A program made the translations under genes and the position numbers. Below, piece after piece: positions 16,977 to 26,640 of a stretch of 64,000 bases of DNA. Within the stretch, counting starts at the first letter, position 1. The number at the start of each line of letters is the position of its first letter. Source of the DNA: Phycisphaerales bacterium (GTDB lineage: Bacteria > Planctomycetota > Phycisphaerae > Phycisphaerales > UBA1924); NCBI GenBank assembly GCA_030149165.1, contig JASBRY010000009.1:558001-622000 (forward strand), in the 5' to 3' direction. The notes beneath the pieces are model-generated. The model saw only the letters and a list, made by a program, of their open reading frames with translations. It was not told where the DNA came from and did not search any database.

Positions 16977-18965
16977 ATGACACACAACATGAAAGTGCGT
17001 CTGATTGCGATTCTGGTCATGCTTGTCGGCATGGTCGGATCGGGTGTGCTGACCACACAGATTGCCGCTTCACAAGGTCGGCACGAACTCGTATACACCG
17101 ATCGCGCCGAGGACGGCGATCCGCCGCAGATCGCGCTCGGGATCGCGATGGGCGCATTCCGCGGAATCTTCGTGAACATCCTCTGGCTCGAAGCGACCGC
17201 CGCGAAAGAAGAAGGTCGTTTCTACGAGTCCATCGAACTGGCACGGATGATCACGCAGCTCCAGCCTCGTCTGCCACAGGTTTGGACATTCCATGCGTGG
17301 AACATGACCTACAACATCTCTGTGACGACCCACACCCCAGAAGAACGCTGGGAATGGGTGATCGCTGGGATTGACCTGCTCCGCAAGGAAGGATTGGTCG
17401 CGAATCCCAACGATATGCACATCCACAAGGAGCTCGCGTGGATGCTCCTGCACAAAGTGGGTGGGTATACAGACGACGCGAATCAGTACTACAAGCGTCA
17501 GTTCGCGTATGAATGGCAGAATATCCTCGGCCCGGCCCCTGTCATTCTCCCAGACCAACGCCGTCGCGATCAGGTAATCGAGCTGTATGCTCAGCAAACC
17601 CAACTGATTGTCGACGCTCCAAAGACACGCTCGGAACTCGCAGAGCTCAATCCAGAGTCTGACGAGATCGCTCGCAAGTTTGAAGATCGATTCAATATCG
17701 TCGGCCGACTCGGGAGCGACCCAGATGCCGGCGAAGAGTTCCTCAGACGATTCCAACTGGATCGTGAACTCCAAAGAGCGGGTCGATTCGTCACTATGCA
17801 AGGACAACTGGGTCCAAAGACGATGCAGATGCGTCAGCTGCGTAGTGAGCACCCCAACGAGCAAGCGTGGGAAGACCTCGCGAACTTCGTGCGTAAGAAT
17901 GTGCTCATCGATGGGTACAACATGGAACCAGTGCGGATGGTTCAGCAGATCCGTAAGTTTGGTCCGATCGATTGGCGACTCCCCACAGCGCACGCGCTCT
18001 ACTGGGGATCACGCGGCACCGATGTCGGACGCATGGAAGTCACGGCGCGCAATCGCACATCGCTCGACTTCCTCAACGCGTTCCGTATGGTCATGCAATC
18101 CGTACAGGACCTCTGGCGCCACGGCGATATGTACTTCAACTACCTCGATGTCCACGAGGGACGCGCCGCGTACTACCAAGCGGTCCCGAATGTCTACTTT
18201 GTGCCTTCGTACGGCGCGATGCTCGAAGAGGTTGTCAACGCGTCGGGGATCTACGAAGCGGACCACAAGCCGTACCGTCAGTATGCCGTCGGATACGAGA
18301 ACTTCTTGCGTGATGCGATCCGCTTCTTCTACCGTCGTGGAGACAATGTCAGCGCCCAGTTCTGGTTTGATAAACTCCGCAACTTCGAAGGCGTGAATGT
18401 CAACGATCCGAACTTCGCTGATGAGATGGCGCTCTCGCTCAAGGAGTTTGCAGATAAGCAGTTGTACGATTCCATGGGATCACCGCAGGTCGCTGTATCA
18501 GAGGTCTACGCATCGCTCCAGAGTGCGTTCTATAACGGCTTGATGGTCAGAAACCTGGATGTCTTCAACGGGCAGTGGGATTACGCTCGCAAGGCACACG
18601 CGTACTTCTTCAATCAGCAGTTTAACGAGGTCGTCGCTTCAACGAACACCGCTCGTATGGAGTTCATGGATCGCGACTTTACCTTCCTAGCCGGACAGTT
18701 GTTTACCAACATCATTATGACCGTCCATCCAGAACAAGCGGAGTTGCTGTTCGGATACGCACCAGATGATCTCAAGCGCTACGCGTACGACTCACTGGTA
18801 TTGCAGTTCAAGCCGACAATCGACGAGCTCGCGGCACAAGGTGAATCCGAACCATTTGATATTCTGTTCCCTGAACCAGAGGGTATGGAACGGTTCCGCA
18901 TCGCGTATCAAGCGAAGATCGACGCGCGCACCAACCGAGGCGTCGAGGGCGCCAAGAAGAACTGA
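16977..18965 (+). CDS. Membrane-anchored protein of unknown function linked to the SPFH/ABC cluster
   Basis: This 662-residue protein has one N-terminal membrane segment or signal anchor (residues 6-30) and an otherwise soluble, helix-rich body. Residues about 70-130 (EGRFYESIELARMITQLQP and VWTFHAWNMTYN) resemble tetratricopeptide-type helices. Aromatic-rich patterns such as YWGSRGTD and RFFYRRGDN recur in the second half. I do not recognise a catalytic motif. AGGAGC precedes the ATG and the gene is 10 bases after the permease, so it is part of the same operon. A periplasmic or cytoplasmic-face scaffold for the exporter is inference. It converges with purC with a 1-base gap. Confidence 0.8.
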   Translation: MTHNMKVRLIAILVMLVGMVGSGVLTTQIAASQGRHELVYTDRAEDGDPPQIALGIAMGAFRGIFVNILWLEATAAKEEGRFYESIELARMITQLQPRLPQVWTFHAWNMTYNISVTTHTPEERWEWVIAGIDLLRKEGLVANPNDMHIHKELAWMLLHKVGGYTDDANQYYKRQFAYEWQNILGPAPVILPDQRRRDQVIELYAQQTQLIVDAPKTRSELAELNPESDEIARKFEDRFNIVGRLGSDPDAGEEFLRRFQLDRELQRAGRFVTMQGQLGPKTMQMRQLRSEHPNEQAWEDLANFVRKNVLIDGYNMEPVRMVQQIRKFGPIDWRLPTAHALYWGSRGTDVGRMEVTARNRTSLDFLNAFRMVMQSVQDLWRHGDMYFNYLDVHEGRAAYYQAVPNVYFVPSYGAMLEEVVNASGIYEADHKPYRQYAVGYENFLRDAIRFFYRRGDNVSAQFWFDKLRNFEGVNVNDPNFADEMALSLKEFADKQLYDSMGSPQVAVSEVYASLQSAFYNGLMVRNLDVFNGQWDYARKAHAYFFNQQFNEVVASTNTARMEFMDRDFTFLAGQLFTNIIMTVHPEQAELLFGYAPDDLKRYAYDSLVLQFKPTIDELAAQGESEPFDILFPEPEGMERFRIAYQAKIDARTNRGVEGAKKN

Positions 18966-18966
18966 T

Positions 18967-19974
18967 TCAAGATCCCAGCATCGTGCACGCTTGCTGATAG
19001 CGATCCAGGGTCCCTTGGATCACTTCATCTGGGAGCTCTGGTCCCGGAGGGGTTTTGTCCCACTCGCCCGCTTGGACAAGTGACTCGAGATATTCACGCA
19101 CGAACTGTTTATCAAAGCTCGCTTGCGCATGACCAGGTTCGTACGAAGCCGCGGGCCAGAATCGCGACGAATCGGGTGTCAGCGCCTCGTCGATCAGGAT
19201 CGGATCGTTCGAGGTCACTTCGCCTTGGGAGTCGATTGGTAGTCCGAACTCGAACTTCGTATCCGCGAGGATGATGCCGCGTGAGCGTGCGTATTGCGAG
19301 GCGCGTGTGTAGATCTCGAGCGATTGGTCACGCAGCGTATTCATCAGTTCGGCGCCGCCCAGATCACGCACATGCTCCACGGCTTGCTCGAATCCGATGT
19401 TCTCATCGTGTCCGCTCTCGGCTTTGGTTGCTGGAGTGAAGATTGGTTCGGGGAGTTGATCGCATTGCTCAAGTCCAGTTGGGAGGTCAACGCCGCAGAC
19501 GCTCCCTGTGCGCTGATAGTCCTTGAGTCCTGATCCTTCCAGATATCCTCGAACGACGCACTCCACTGGTATGACTTTGCACAGCCGCCCGATCGTTGTG
19601 CGTCCTTCAAGATTCCCGCGCTGTGTGGTGGGAGTCAGCGCCGAATCAGGGATCAGGTGATGATCCGTGGAGATGAGGTGGGTTTTGCAGATCCGCTCTT
19701 GCTCAATCCATCGGAGCCAAAACTCAGCGATGGAGGTCAGGAGACGCCCTTTCCCAGGAATCGGGGTCGGCATCACGACATCGAATGCGCTGATCCGATC
19801 CGAAGCGATCATAACCAGCGCATCGACCCCATCGAGCAGTTGAGGAGCGTGCTGAGCCGGGAGTCGATAGATATCACGGACCTTGCCTTTGCGTGGATCT
19901 GGGAGGTTCAGCGAGGTCTCGAAAGTCGTCAGCGCGGAATCCGATGAAGACGATGCGGCGGTGTGTGCGTCCAT
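18967..19974 (-). CDS. purC: Phosphoribosylaminoimidazole-succinocarboxamide synthase (SAICAR synthetase)
   Basis: PurC condenses CAIR with aspartate using ATP in purine synthesis. The 335-residue protein has GKVRDIYRL at the start of the ATP-grasp-like fold, ASDRISAFDVVMPTPIPGKG, ECVVRGYLEGSGLKDY, TPATKAESGHDENI and the C-terminal LIDEALTPDSSRFWP, all diagnostic. Length and motifs fit the single-domain yeast/plant-like subfamily rather than the shorter E. coli type. The start ATG at 19974 is preferred over an in-frame TTG five codons upstream. The gene stands alone, convergent with the SPFH/ABC operon and divergent from the GH10-like gene. Confidence 0.96.
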   Translation of the reverse strand: MDAHTAASSSSDSALTTFETSLNLPDPRKGKVRDIYRLPAQHAPQLLDGVDALVMIASDRISAFDVVMPTPIPGKGRLLTSIAEFWLRWIEQERICKTHLISTDHHLIPDSALTPTTQRGNLEGRTTIGRLCKVIPVECVVRGYLEGSGLKDYQRTGSVCGVDLPTGLEQCDQLPEPIFTPATKAESGHDENIGFEQAVEHVRDLGGAELMNTLRDQSLEIYTRASQYARSRGIILADTKFEFGLPIDSQGEVTSNDPILIDEALTPDSSRFWPAASYEPGHAQASFDKQFVREYLESLVQAGEWDKTPPGPELPDEVIQGTLDRYQQACTMLGS

Positions 19975-20217
19975 ACCAAAGGATAGCAAAGCGACGCAAC
20001 TGTGGTCCGCTCCGGAGCGAACATCTGTGGGGCTCGGATCGTTTCGATTCTGCTCTTGAGAGCATCCGATTGGGTTTCTCGAGTCGGAATCGAGTCGGTT
20101 TCAGACCCGATTCGTGCTCTGAGGACTCGCCATAGCCCGGCTTTGCTCATATTCTACATGACCGGCATCTGGTGCCGGTCTCGATGGTCTCGCGGATGAT
20201 GGAGTCAGCAACGCAAC

Positions 20218-21921
20218 ATGCTTCGATTTGTTTCACCTGATCCCACTCCAGCAACCACGGATGAACTCCCGGGTGCTTATCTCATCGGCAAGGACAATGT
20301 CGCGATCGCCGGAGAGATCACCGTGCGTGACGGGATCGTCGTTTGCGAGAAAGGCACGACCGAAGCCGTCGCGATCGCGGTCCAGATCGATCTGGATCAG
20401 GATCGACTCGATCAAATCGAAGGCGATACCACGATCGAAGGCGTGACACTCAAGCCGCTCGGGACATGGACACTCCAGACCTGCTTGCTCCCGCAACGAG
20501 AAGCGCCGTACCTCTTGGTGCTCGAGCTCGCTCGTCATCGGATCATGACCTTCCTGACCAAGCTCGAGGATTGGCAAGCGATCGACTCTGCCGAGGGCAC
20601 ACTCCCTATGAAGCTCTTTGAAGCAGCACGCAAATGCTTCATGCGAGCGCTGGTCCTCACGCACGACTCGATCCTCCCAGATTCTGAAGCATCCAAGCTC
20701 GCGCTGCGAGCACTCTGGATCGCGCTGGAAGCATCCGAACGCTTGGCGCTCCAGCAGGCGCAGAATGATTTCGGACCGCGCTGTGACGGCTCCATGTATG
20801 AGAACCTCGAATCGGAGCACTCCGATCCCGCATCGCGCAAGGCGATGCTCCATCCAGGTCGAGGTGGAGTGGTGCTCCCGCTCAAACCTGCTGTGGGATC
20901 GCTGGTTTCGCCGCATGTATTCGCACCTGTGACGCACGATGCGATCACGCGTTCATGTGATTTCATCACAGTCCCGATGCGCTGGGTCGAGATGGAACCC
21001 GCCGAGGGTGAGTACGACTATTCGAAAACCGATCGCTGGATCGAGTGGGCGATCCGCACCGCGAAACTCCCAGTCGTTGCTGGACCGTTGATCGATTTCC
21101 GATCCGCGAGCGTTCCGGATTGGTTGTACATCTGGGAGAACGACTACGAAACGCTCCGCGAGCTTGTCTACGAGCACATGAAGACGCTCGTAACACGCTA
21201 TCGCCGAACCGTCACACGCTGGACCGTCTGTTCAGGACTCCACTGTGGCGAGCACTTCAAACTCAGCTTCGAACAGATGATGGACCTGACCAGAATCTGT
21301 GTGCTCGTCACACGGAAGCTCCATCCACGCGCCAAGATTCAGGTTGAGATCACCCAGCCTTGGGGTGAGTACCACACGCACGATCGTTCTTCGCTCCCGC
21401 CATTGCTGTATGCGGAGATGCTCTCACAAGCAGGAATCCAGATCGACGCGTTCTCGCTGCGTGTGCAGATGGGGTCGTACCGCTCTGGTCTGCAGACACG
21501 CGATCTCATGGCGTTCAGCTCCATGCTCGATCACTACGCGATGCTGGATCGACCGATCACGATCTCATCGATCGGGGTCCCAACGACCAAGCTCTCTCCG
21601 CGTGAGGAGCTCCCCAACACGCCGAGCACTGGACATTGGCGCCATCCTTGGGATGAAGCGGTCCAAGCGGACTGGTTGTCCGCGTATGGAGCGGTCGCGT
21701 TGTCCAAGCCGTATATCGAGAGCATCTGCTGGCACGAACTCGCGGATACGAGCGGCGCGACGGACATGCGTTCCGGCGGACTCATGGACATCAAAGGACT
21801 CGGACGACCATCGCTCGAACGACTCACCGATCTCCGCACCGCGATCGCGGAGTCTCGTCTTCCCGATGAATGGTCCGCCGACAATCTGCTCAGTTCCGGC
21901 GGCGTAACACAGCAGTCATGA
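20218..21921 (+). CDS. GH10-like (xylanase-fold) protein lacking the catalytic glutamates
   Basis: The 567-residue protein has an N-terminal region (1-210) of unknown fold, possibly carbohydrate-binding, and a C-terminal TIM barrel like glycoside hydrolase family 10. The barrel pattern is clear in ITVPMRWVEMEPAEGEYDY and in the late CWHELADTSGA and GGLMDIKGLGRPS. The acid/base position, normally WDVVNE, reads WTVCSG (Glu replaced by Gly340), and the nucleophile position, normally ITELD, reads ISSIG (Glu replaced by Ser451). It therefore should not hydrolyse xylan by the family mechanism. No signal peptide is seen, so it is probably cytoplasmic. It overlaps the ComEA-like gene by 4 bases. Confidence 0.75.
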   Translation: MLRFVSPDPTPATTDELPGAYLIGKDNVAIAGEITVRDGIVVCEKGTTEAVAIAVQIDLDQDRLDQIEGDTTIEGVTLKPLGTWTLQTCLLPQREAPYLLVLELARHRIMTFLTKLEDWQAIDSAEGTLPMKLFEAARKCFMRALVLTHDSILPDSEASKLALRALWIALEASERLALQQAQNDFGPRCDGSMYENLESEHSDPASRKAMLHPGRGGVVLPLKPAVGSLVSPHVFAPVTHDAITRSCDFITVPMRWVEMEPAEGEYDYSKTDRWIEWAIRTAKLPVVAGPLIDFRSASVPDWLYIWENDYETLRELVYEHMKTLVTRYRRTVTRWTVCSGLHCGEHFKLSFEQMMDLTRICVLVTRKLHPRAKIQVEITQPWGEYHTHDRSSLPPLLYAEMLSQAGIQIDAFSLRVQMGSYRSGLQTRDLMAFSSMLDHYAMLDRPITISSIGVPTTKLSPREELPNTPSTGHWRHPWDEAVQADWLSAYGAVALSKPYIESICWHELADTSGATDMRSGGLMDIKGLGRPSLERLTDLRTAIAESRLPDEWSADNLLSSGGVTQQS

Positions 21922-22295
21922 TCCAAGATCATCAACCATCGAATCAGTCTTCAAATGATTGGTCCAGAACACCAGCCGCAATGGTGGGGGCGTTTGTACT
22001 GGGAGTGTGTTCTTTCTTTGGACTCGTTTGGTCGTTCAGTCATCAGTCAGCGAGTTTCTCGCAGCAATCAGACACTCAGAGCCCGCACATCCGACTGCTT
22101 ATCGATCTCAATACAGCCGACGAAGCACAGCTGCAGATGCTCCCATCGATCGGTCCAAAGATCGCTCAGCGGATCATCGAAGACCGGCAGACCCACGGCG
22201 GATTCGAATCCATCAGCGACCTCGATCGCGTCAGTGGGATCGGGCCCAAGACGATCGAGAAGCTCCAAGATTGGGCGATGGTCTCCACCCCCTGA
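21918..22295 (+). CDS. ComEA-like helix-hairpin-helix protein, membrane anchored
   Basis: This 125-residue protein has one membrane segment (about 22-42, rich in Phe, Val and Leu) and a C-terminal ComEA-type tandem helix-hairpin-helix DNA-binding domain: IDLNTADEAQLQMLPSIGP, then FESISDLDRVSGIGPKT. ComEA binds incoming DNA at the envelope during transformation. Orphan ComEA-like proteins also occur without competence genes. The start overlaps the upstream stop as ATGA, which decides it over an ATG 16 codons upstream. comF (30440-31198) is elsewhere in the window, but no comEC is seen. Confidence 0.9.
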   Translation: MIQDHQPSNQSSNDWSRTPAAMVGAFVLGVCSFFGLVWSFSHQSASFSQQSDTQSPHIRLLIDLNTADEAQLQMLPSIGPKIAQRIIEDRQTHGGFESISDLDRVSGIGPKTIEKLQDWAMVSTP

Positions 22296-22396
22296 GTGGA
22301 TTGCATCGGGTATGCTTCATGAAATGAACACGCACACCCCGCCGACTGCGGATCAGCCGGCTGGGGACGAGTATGCGCACATTTCGTGTGAACTGA

Positions 22397-25300
22397 ATGA
22401 ACCTGATCGATCCCATCCAGAGCAACCCAGAGTTCCGCGCCCTCGCTCGCGCAATGGACGAGGGGAATCGTGTCATCGCGACTGGATCCTGCGGCAGTTC
22501 AGTCTCAGTGACCGCGCTGGCACTGCACCAACGCACCAAACGACCTGTGGTGATCGTCTGCGCCCACCTCGATGAAGGGGAGGACCTCCTCGCAGAAATC
22601 GGCTCCATTGATCCCGATGCCGCGACTTTGTTCCCAGCGCTCGAACTCTCTCCCGGCGAATCGAGCATCTCCGCTGAGTTGTTTACACAACGGCTGATCA
22701 TCGCGCGTGATATTGAAGCGGGGAACATCAATGGCGTGGTCATCGCGCCGATCGCGGCGCTCATGCAGCCGATCCCCGATCTGAGCCGAGGCGCATCGCT
22801 GATCCGTGAGGTAAGTGTTGGAGAGAGCATCGATCCAAGCGAACTGATCCAGTGGCTCAGCGATCACGGCTACGAACGCGCCGATACCATCGAAACAAGC
22901 GGACAGTTCGCGATGCGAGGCGGGATTATCGACATCTTTCCAGCAAGTGGGAGCGGCGGGGGAGCTGATCCGGACGCTGTGTCATTGCCCGTGCGATTGG
23001 ACTTCTTTGGTGATGAACTCGAGACCATCGCGGAGATCGATCTGGACACGATGGGATCTGATCGCAAAGTCGATCGAGCACGATTCGCGGCTTCGGGCTC
23101 CGAGTTCCTCGAAGAATCCAGCGACGACCAGTCCTTCCTCGAATCCGTCCCAAACGATGCGCTCGTCATCATCGCGGAAACCTTCGAGGTCATCGAGCAG
23201 GGGAGAGGGTACTACGAACGCGTCCACGATGGACGCACGATCTTTGGTCCCCCAGCAGTGCTCAAACTCCTGGAAACCCGATTCCACGCGCTCGCCGAGC
23301 TCAACCAGTTCTCGGCTGGGAAGTCCGGCGCCGACACGCTCGTCACGCTTCCTGTCGAGCCCGTGCCCCCGTTTGATCGCGAGACCGGAGAAGCGATCAA
23401 GGAACTCGGACAACTCGCAAGCGAGGTCGGGAAGGTCATCCTCGCGTGCAACTCCGAAGGGGAGTTCGCACGATTGGGAGAGCTGATCTCAATCCACGCG
23501 CCCAAAGCGGAGATCGAGCGATCGATTATCGATATCCGCAGAGGGTTCATCTGGAGGGTCCACGATCCGGATGATGATTCGCCGACTGGGTTCGCGTTGG
23601 TTCCCTCTGGAGAACTGCTCCACCGATCGAGCGTGCGCCGGCGCATCACAAAGATCCGCGCGGGACGCGCGATGGACACCTTCCTCGATATCCAGGAAGG
23701 GGATTATGTCGTGCACGCGGACCACGGCATCGCGAAGTTCGTCGGACTCACGATCCTCGATGCCTCAGGAACCGCGAAACAGAAACAACAGCTCGGACCC
23801 AAAGCGAAGAAACGCAAAGAAGATCAGGAAGAGTTCCTGACGCTGGAGTTCAAGGGGAAGAGCCGACTCCATGTGCCGTGTGCTCAGATTGATCTTGTGC
23901 AGAAATATGTTGGTGGATTCTCAGGGAAACCGCCGCTGAGTTCTATTGGTGGGAAGAAGTGGAAAGCTCAGAAACAACGCGTTGCTGAATCCGTCAAGGA
24001 CCTCGCGAGCGAGATGCTCCGCGTGCGAGCGGCTCGCGAGCATGTCCCTGGATTCCAGTATCCATCGGATTCGCAGCTGTTCACGGAGTTTGAAGCGGAG
24101 TTCCCATACGACGAAACAGACGATCAACTTGCGGCGATGATCGAGATCAAGAAGGACATGCAGTCCCCACGGCCGATGGACCGATTGATCTGCGGCGATG
24201 TGGGATTCGGGAAGACCGAGCTCGCGATCCGCGCCGCGTGCAAAGCCGTGGAAGCGGGGAGGCAGGTCGCGGTTTTGGTGCCGACGACAGTGCTTGCGGA
24301 GCAGCACGAGCGGACCTTCCGTCAACGATTCGCGGATTATCCGTTCCGTGTCGAGTCGCTCTCACGCTTCAAATCCACGAAAGAAGTCAAACGAACACTC
24401 GAGGATCTCAAACTCGGACGCGTGGACATCGTGGTGGGGACGCATCGCATTCTCTCGAAGGATGTGCGATTCGCAAACCTCGGGATGGTCATCATCGACG
24501 AGGAACAGCGCTTCGGTGTCGAGCACAAGGAACGCTTGCTGCAGTTGCGACTGACGGTCGATGTGCTCACACTCAGCGCGACCCCGATCCCCAGAACCCT
24601 CCACATGTCGATGTTGGGATTGCGGGATATATCGTCGCTCACGACGCCTCCTGTGGATCGCCGTGCGATCGTGACGGAGGTCATCCCATTCAACAAGCAT
24701 CGGGTTCAGCGAGCGATCGAGCGTGAACTGGCGCGCGAGGGTCAGGTGTATTTCGTGCACAATCGTGTGCACAATATCGAATCGGTCGCCGCGGAAGTTC
24801 GCGCGCTTGTTCCCGATGCACGCGTGATCTTCGGACACGGGCAGATGGATCCCAAAGAACTCGAATCGGTCATGCTCAAGTTCATGCGCCGTCAAGCGGA
24901 CATCCTCGTCTCGACCACCATCATTGAAGCCGGGATCGATATCCCGACGGCGAACACGATGATCATCAATGATGCGGATCGCTTCGGTCTCTCTGAACTC
25001 CACCAACTGCGTGGACGCGTGGGACGATCCCATCAACGCGCCTACTGCTATCTACTACTCCCTGAAGATCGGACGGTGAAAGAAGTCGCACAGAAACGGC
25101 TCAAAGCGATCGAGGAGTACTCGATGCTCGGCGCGGGATTCAAGATCGCGATGCGCGATCTTGAGATCCGTGGAGCCGGGAACCTGCTCGGCGCGGAGCA
25201 ATCGGGACACATCGCGGCGGTCGGATACGAGATGTACTGTCAGCTTCTCGACCAAACAGTGGAGCGATTGACCAACACCGATCTCAAGGACCAGATCACG

Positions 25301-25768
25301 CACACGAGCATCGACATTGGACTCACAGGATACATCCCCAAAGCGTACATCCCATCCGACGCTCGGCGGATCGAGGTTTATCGCAGGCTTGCGATGTCGA
25401 GCACGCAGGAGCAGATCGACCAGGTCGTGGAGGATCTCACAAGCGCGTACACGGCTCCTCCAGAACTGGTCCGCAGGTTGATCGTGCGTGCGAGGGTCCG
25501 AGCCGCGAGTCAGTCGCTGAGCATCCGATCGATGAGTACGCGCGGCAGCGACATCGTCCTGCTCTCGGCGGACCCCGATCGAGTCTCCGATGTGCTCAAA
25601 GGCGCTCCGATCAAGGTCAGTGTGGTGGGTGCGGATCTCGCGCAGACCAACGCGCGGACCGCGGCTGGCGAGGCGTATTCGGAGGTCTACCTGCGTCCCA
25701 ACAAGCCGTTCAACTCCCCGATGGCGCTCGCTCGCGGGATTCTGGAGTGGATCACTCCCGGTGGATAA
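22397..25768 (+). CDS. mfd: Transcription-repair coupling factor Mfd
   Basis: Mfd releases RNA polymerase stalled at lesions and recruits UvrA. The 1123-residue length fits the family. In order: a UvrB-homology module (ITALALHQ-like start, SPYR-type region LELSPGESSIS), a CarD-like RNAP-interaction domain (EGDYVVHADHGIAKFVGL, about 435-450), the RecG-type helicase with Walker A GDVGFGKTE, VLVPTTVLAEQHERTF, Walker B IIDEEQRFGVEHKE, TLSATPIPRTLH, and the motor motif QLRGRVGRSHQRAYCYLL, then the TRCF C-terminal domain. The ATG is immediately 3 bases after a TGA-like context and no strong SD is seen. It is 101 bases after the ComEA-like gene. Confidence 0.97.
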   Translation: MNLIDPIQSNPEFRALARAMDEGNRVIATGSCGSSVSVTALALHQRTKRPVVIVCAHLDEGEDLLAEIGSIDPDAATLFPALELSPGESSISAELFTQRLIIARDIEAGNINGVVIAPIAALMQPIPDLSRGASLIREVSVGESIDPSELIQWLSDHGYERADTIETSGQFAMRGGIIDIFPASGSGGGADPDAVSLPVRLDFFGDELETIAEIDLDTMGSDRKVDRARFAASGSEFLEESSDDQSFLESVPNDALVIIAETFEVIEQGRGYYERVHDGRTIFGPPAVLKLLETRFHALAELNQFSAGKSGADTLVTLPVEPVPPFDRETGEAIKELGQLASEVGKVILACNSEGEFARLGELISIHAPKAEIERSIIDIRRGFIWRVHDPDDDSPTGFALVPSGELLHRSSVRRRITKIRAGRAMDTFLDIQEGDYVVHADHGIAKFVGLTILDASGTAKQKQQLGPKAKKRKEDQEEFLTLEFKGKSRLHVPCAQIDLVQKYVGGFSGKPPLSSIGGKKWKAQKQRVAESVKDLASEMLRVRAAREHVPGFQYPSDSQLFTEFEAEFPYDETDDQLAAMIEIKKDMQSPRPMDRLICGDVGFGKTELAIRAACKAVEAGRQVAVLVPTTVLAEQHERTFRQRFADYPFRVESLSRFKSTKEVKRTLEDLKLGRVDIVVGTHRILSKDVRFANLGMVIIDEEQRFGVEHKERLLQLRLTVDVLTLSATPIPRTLHMSMLGLRDISSLTTPPVDRRAIVTEVIPFNKHRVQRAIERELAREGQVYFVHNRVHNIESVAAEVRALVPDARVIFGHGQMDPKELESVMLKFMRRQADILVSTTIIEAGIDIPTANTMIINDADRFGLSELHQLRGRVGRSHQRAYCYLLLPEDRTVKEVAQKRLKAIEEYSMLGAGFKIAMRDLEIRGAGNLLGAEQSGHIAAVGYEMYCQLLDQTVERLTNTDLKDQITHTSIDIGLTGYIPKAYIPSDARRIEVYRRLAMSSTQEQIDQVVEDLTSAYTAPPELVRRLIVRARVRAASQSLSIRSMSTRGSDIVLLSADPDRVSDVLKGAPIKVSVVGADLAQTNARTAAGEAYSEVYLRPNKPFNSPMALARGILEWITPGG

Positions 25769-25801
25769 AGCCTTGTAACAGTCTCATTCGCTCGTTTTTC
25801 T

Positions 25802-25830
25802 TTGGATTGCGCGAAGAAAACAGGTATAAA
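25802..25830 (+). promoter_or_regulatory. Putative sigma-70 promoter of phoU
   Basis: TTGGAT and TATAAA are separated by 17 bases, about 75 bases ahead of the phoU start and after the mfd stop. No Pho-box-like repeat is visible. Confidence 0.5.
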
Positions 25831-25903
25831 TCCGCGCTTTCTACTATGATTGGTGATTCCAATCCGCACCGATGGACCGGCGCGGGCCGTTCACAGGACG
25901 ATC

Positions 25904-26635
25904 ATGCCACACGAACACGAGACCGATACCGCAACCGACGCGCTTGAGCCTTTAGCATCCAACGAGATCGCGTTAGACGAAGACCTTGCCAAAGTACGCC
26001 GACGGATGATCCGCGAAGCGGCGCAAGCGATCGACATCATCAAGTTTGCGATCAACGCACTCTGGGATATGGACGAATCCTCACGCAAGCAGATCTCCAA
26101 GATTGAGAAGGAGATCGATAAGGAAGAAGTTCGCATCGAGCAGGAGTGCTATCGAATCCTCGCGCTCAAAAATCCATTCGCGGCGGATTTCCGCTTGATC
26201 GCGTTCATCCTTCGAGTCAACTCGGACATCGAGCGTGTCGCGGATCACGCGTCATCAATCAACAAGATCATGAGCAAGCTCGATTCCGAGGACTTCCAAT
26301 GGCCCGAATCGTTGCGTGAGATGGGAGAGCGGATCCCGGTCATGTGCGAGCAGCTGCTCAGAGCGGTGGTCAACACCGATGCGGAGCTCGCGAAGTCGGT
26401 CGTGCAACAGGACCGCGCGATCGACAAGCTCGATTCGCAAGCGTTCGATGAGATCAGCGACATGATCGAGGACGATCCGGAGAACGCATCGAACTACATG
26501 CTGATCTATCGCATCGCACGCGAGCTCGAACGAGTGGGGGACCTGCTCGGGAATATCGCTGAGGGCATCCTGTATCTGGTGACAGGCAACATCGTTCGCC
26601 ACACGCCTCGTAAGAAGAAGCCAAAGCATTCATAA
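25904..26635 (+). CDS. phoU: Phosphate-signalling regulator PhoU
   Basis: PhoU links the Pst phosphate transporter to the PhoR/PhoB system and is a cytoplasmic three-helix-bundle repeat protein. The 243-residue protein shows two PhoU repeats: the first contains ALKNPFAADFRLI and LRVNSDIERVADHA, the second YRIARELERVGDLLGNIAEG, with the E/D-x3-D metal-cluster pattern. A 25-residue acidic N-terminal tail precedes the fold. The ATG at 25904 has AGGA seven bases upstream and is preferred over an upstream in-frame codon. No pst or pho genes are adjacent. Confidence 0.93.
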   Translation: MPHEHETDTATDALEPLASNEIALDEDLAKVRRRMIREAAQAIDIIKFAINALWDMDESSRKQISKIEKEIDKEEVRIEQECYRILALKNPFAADFRLIAFILRVNSDIERVADHASSINKIMSKLDSEDFQWPESLREMGERIPVMCEQLLRAVVNTDAELAKSVVQQDRAIDKLDSQAFDEISDMIEDDPENASNYMLIYRIARELERVGDLLGNIAEGILYLVTGNIVRHTPRKKKPKHS

Positions 26636-26640
26636 CAAGG

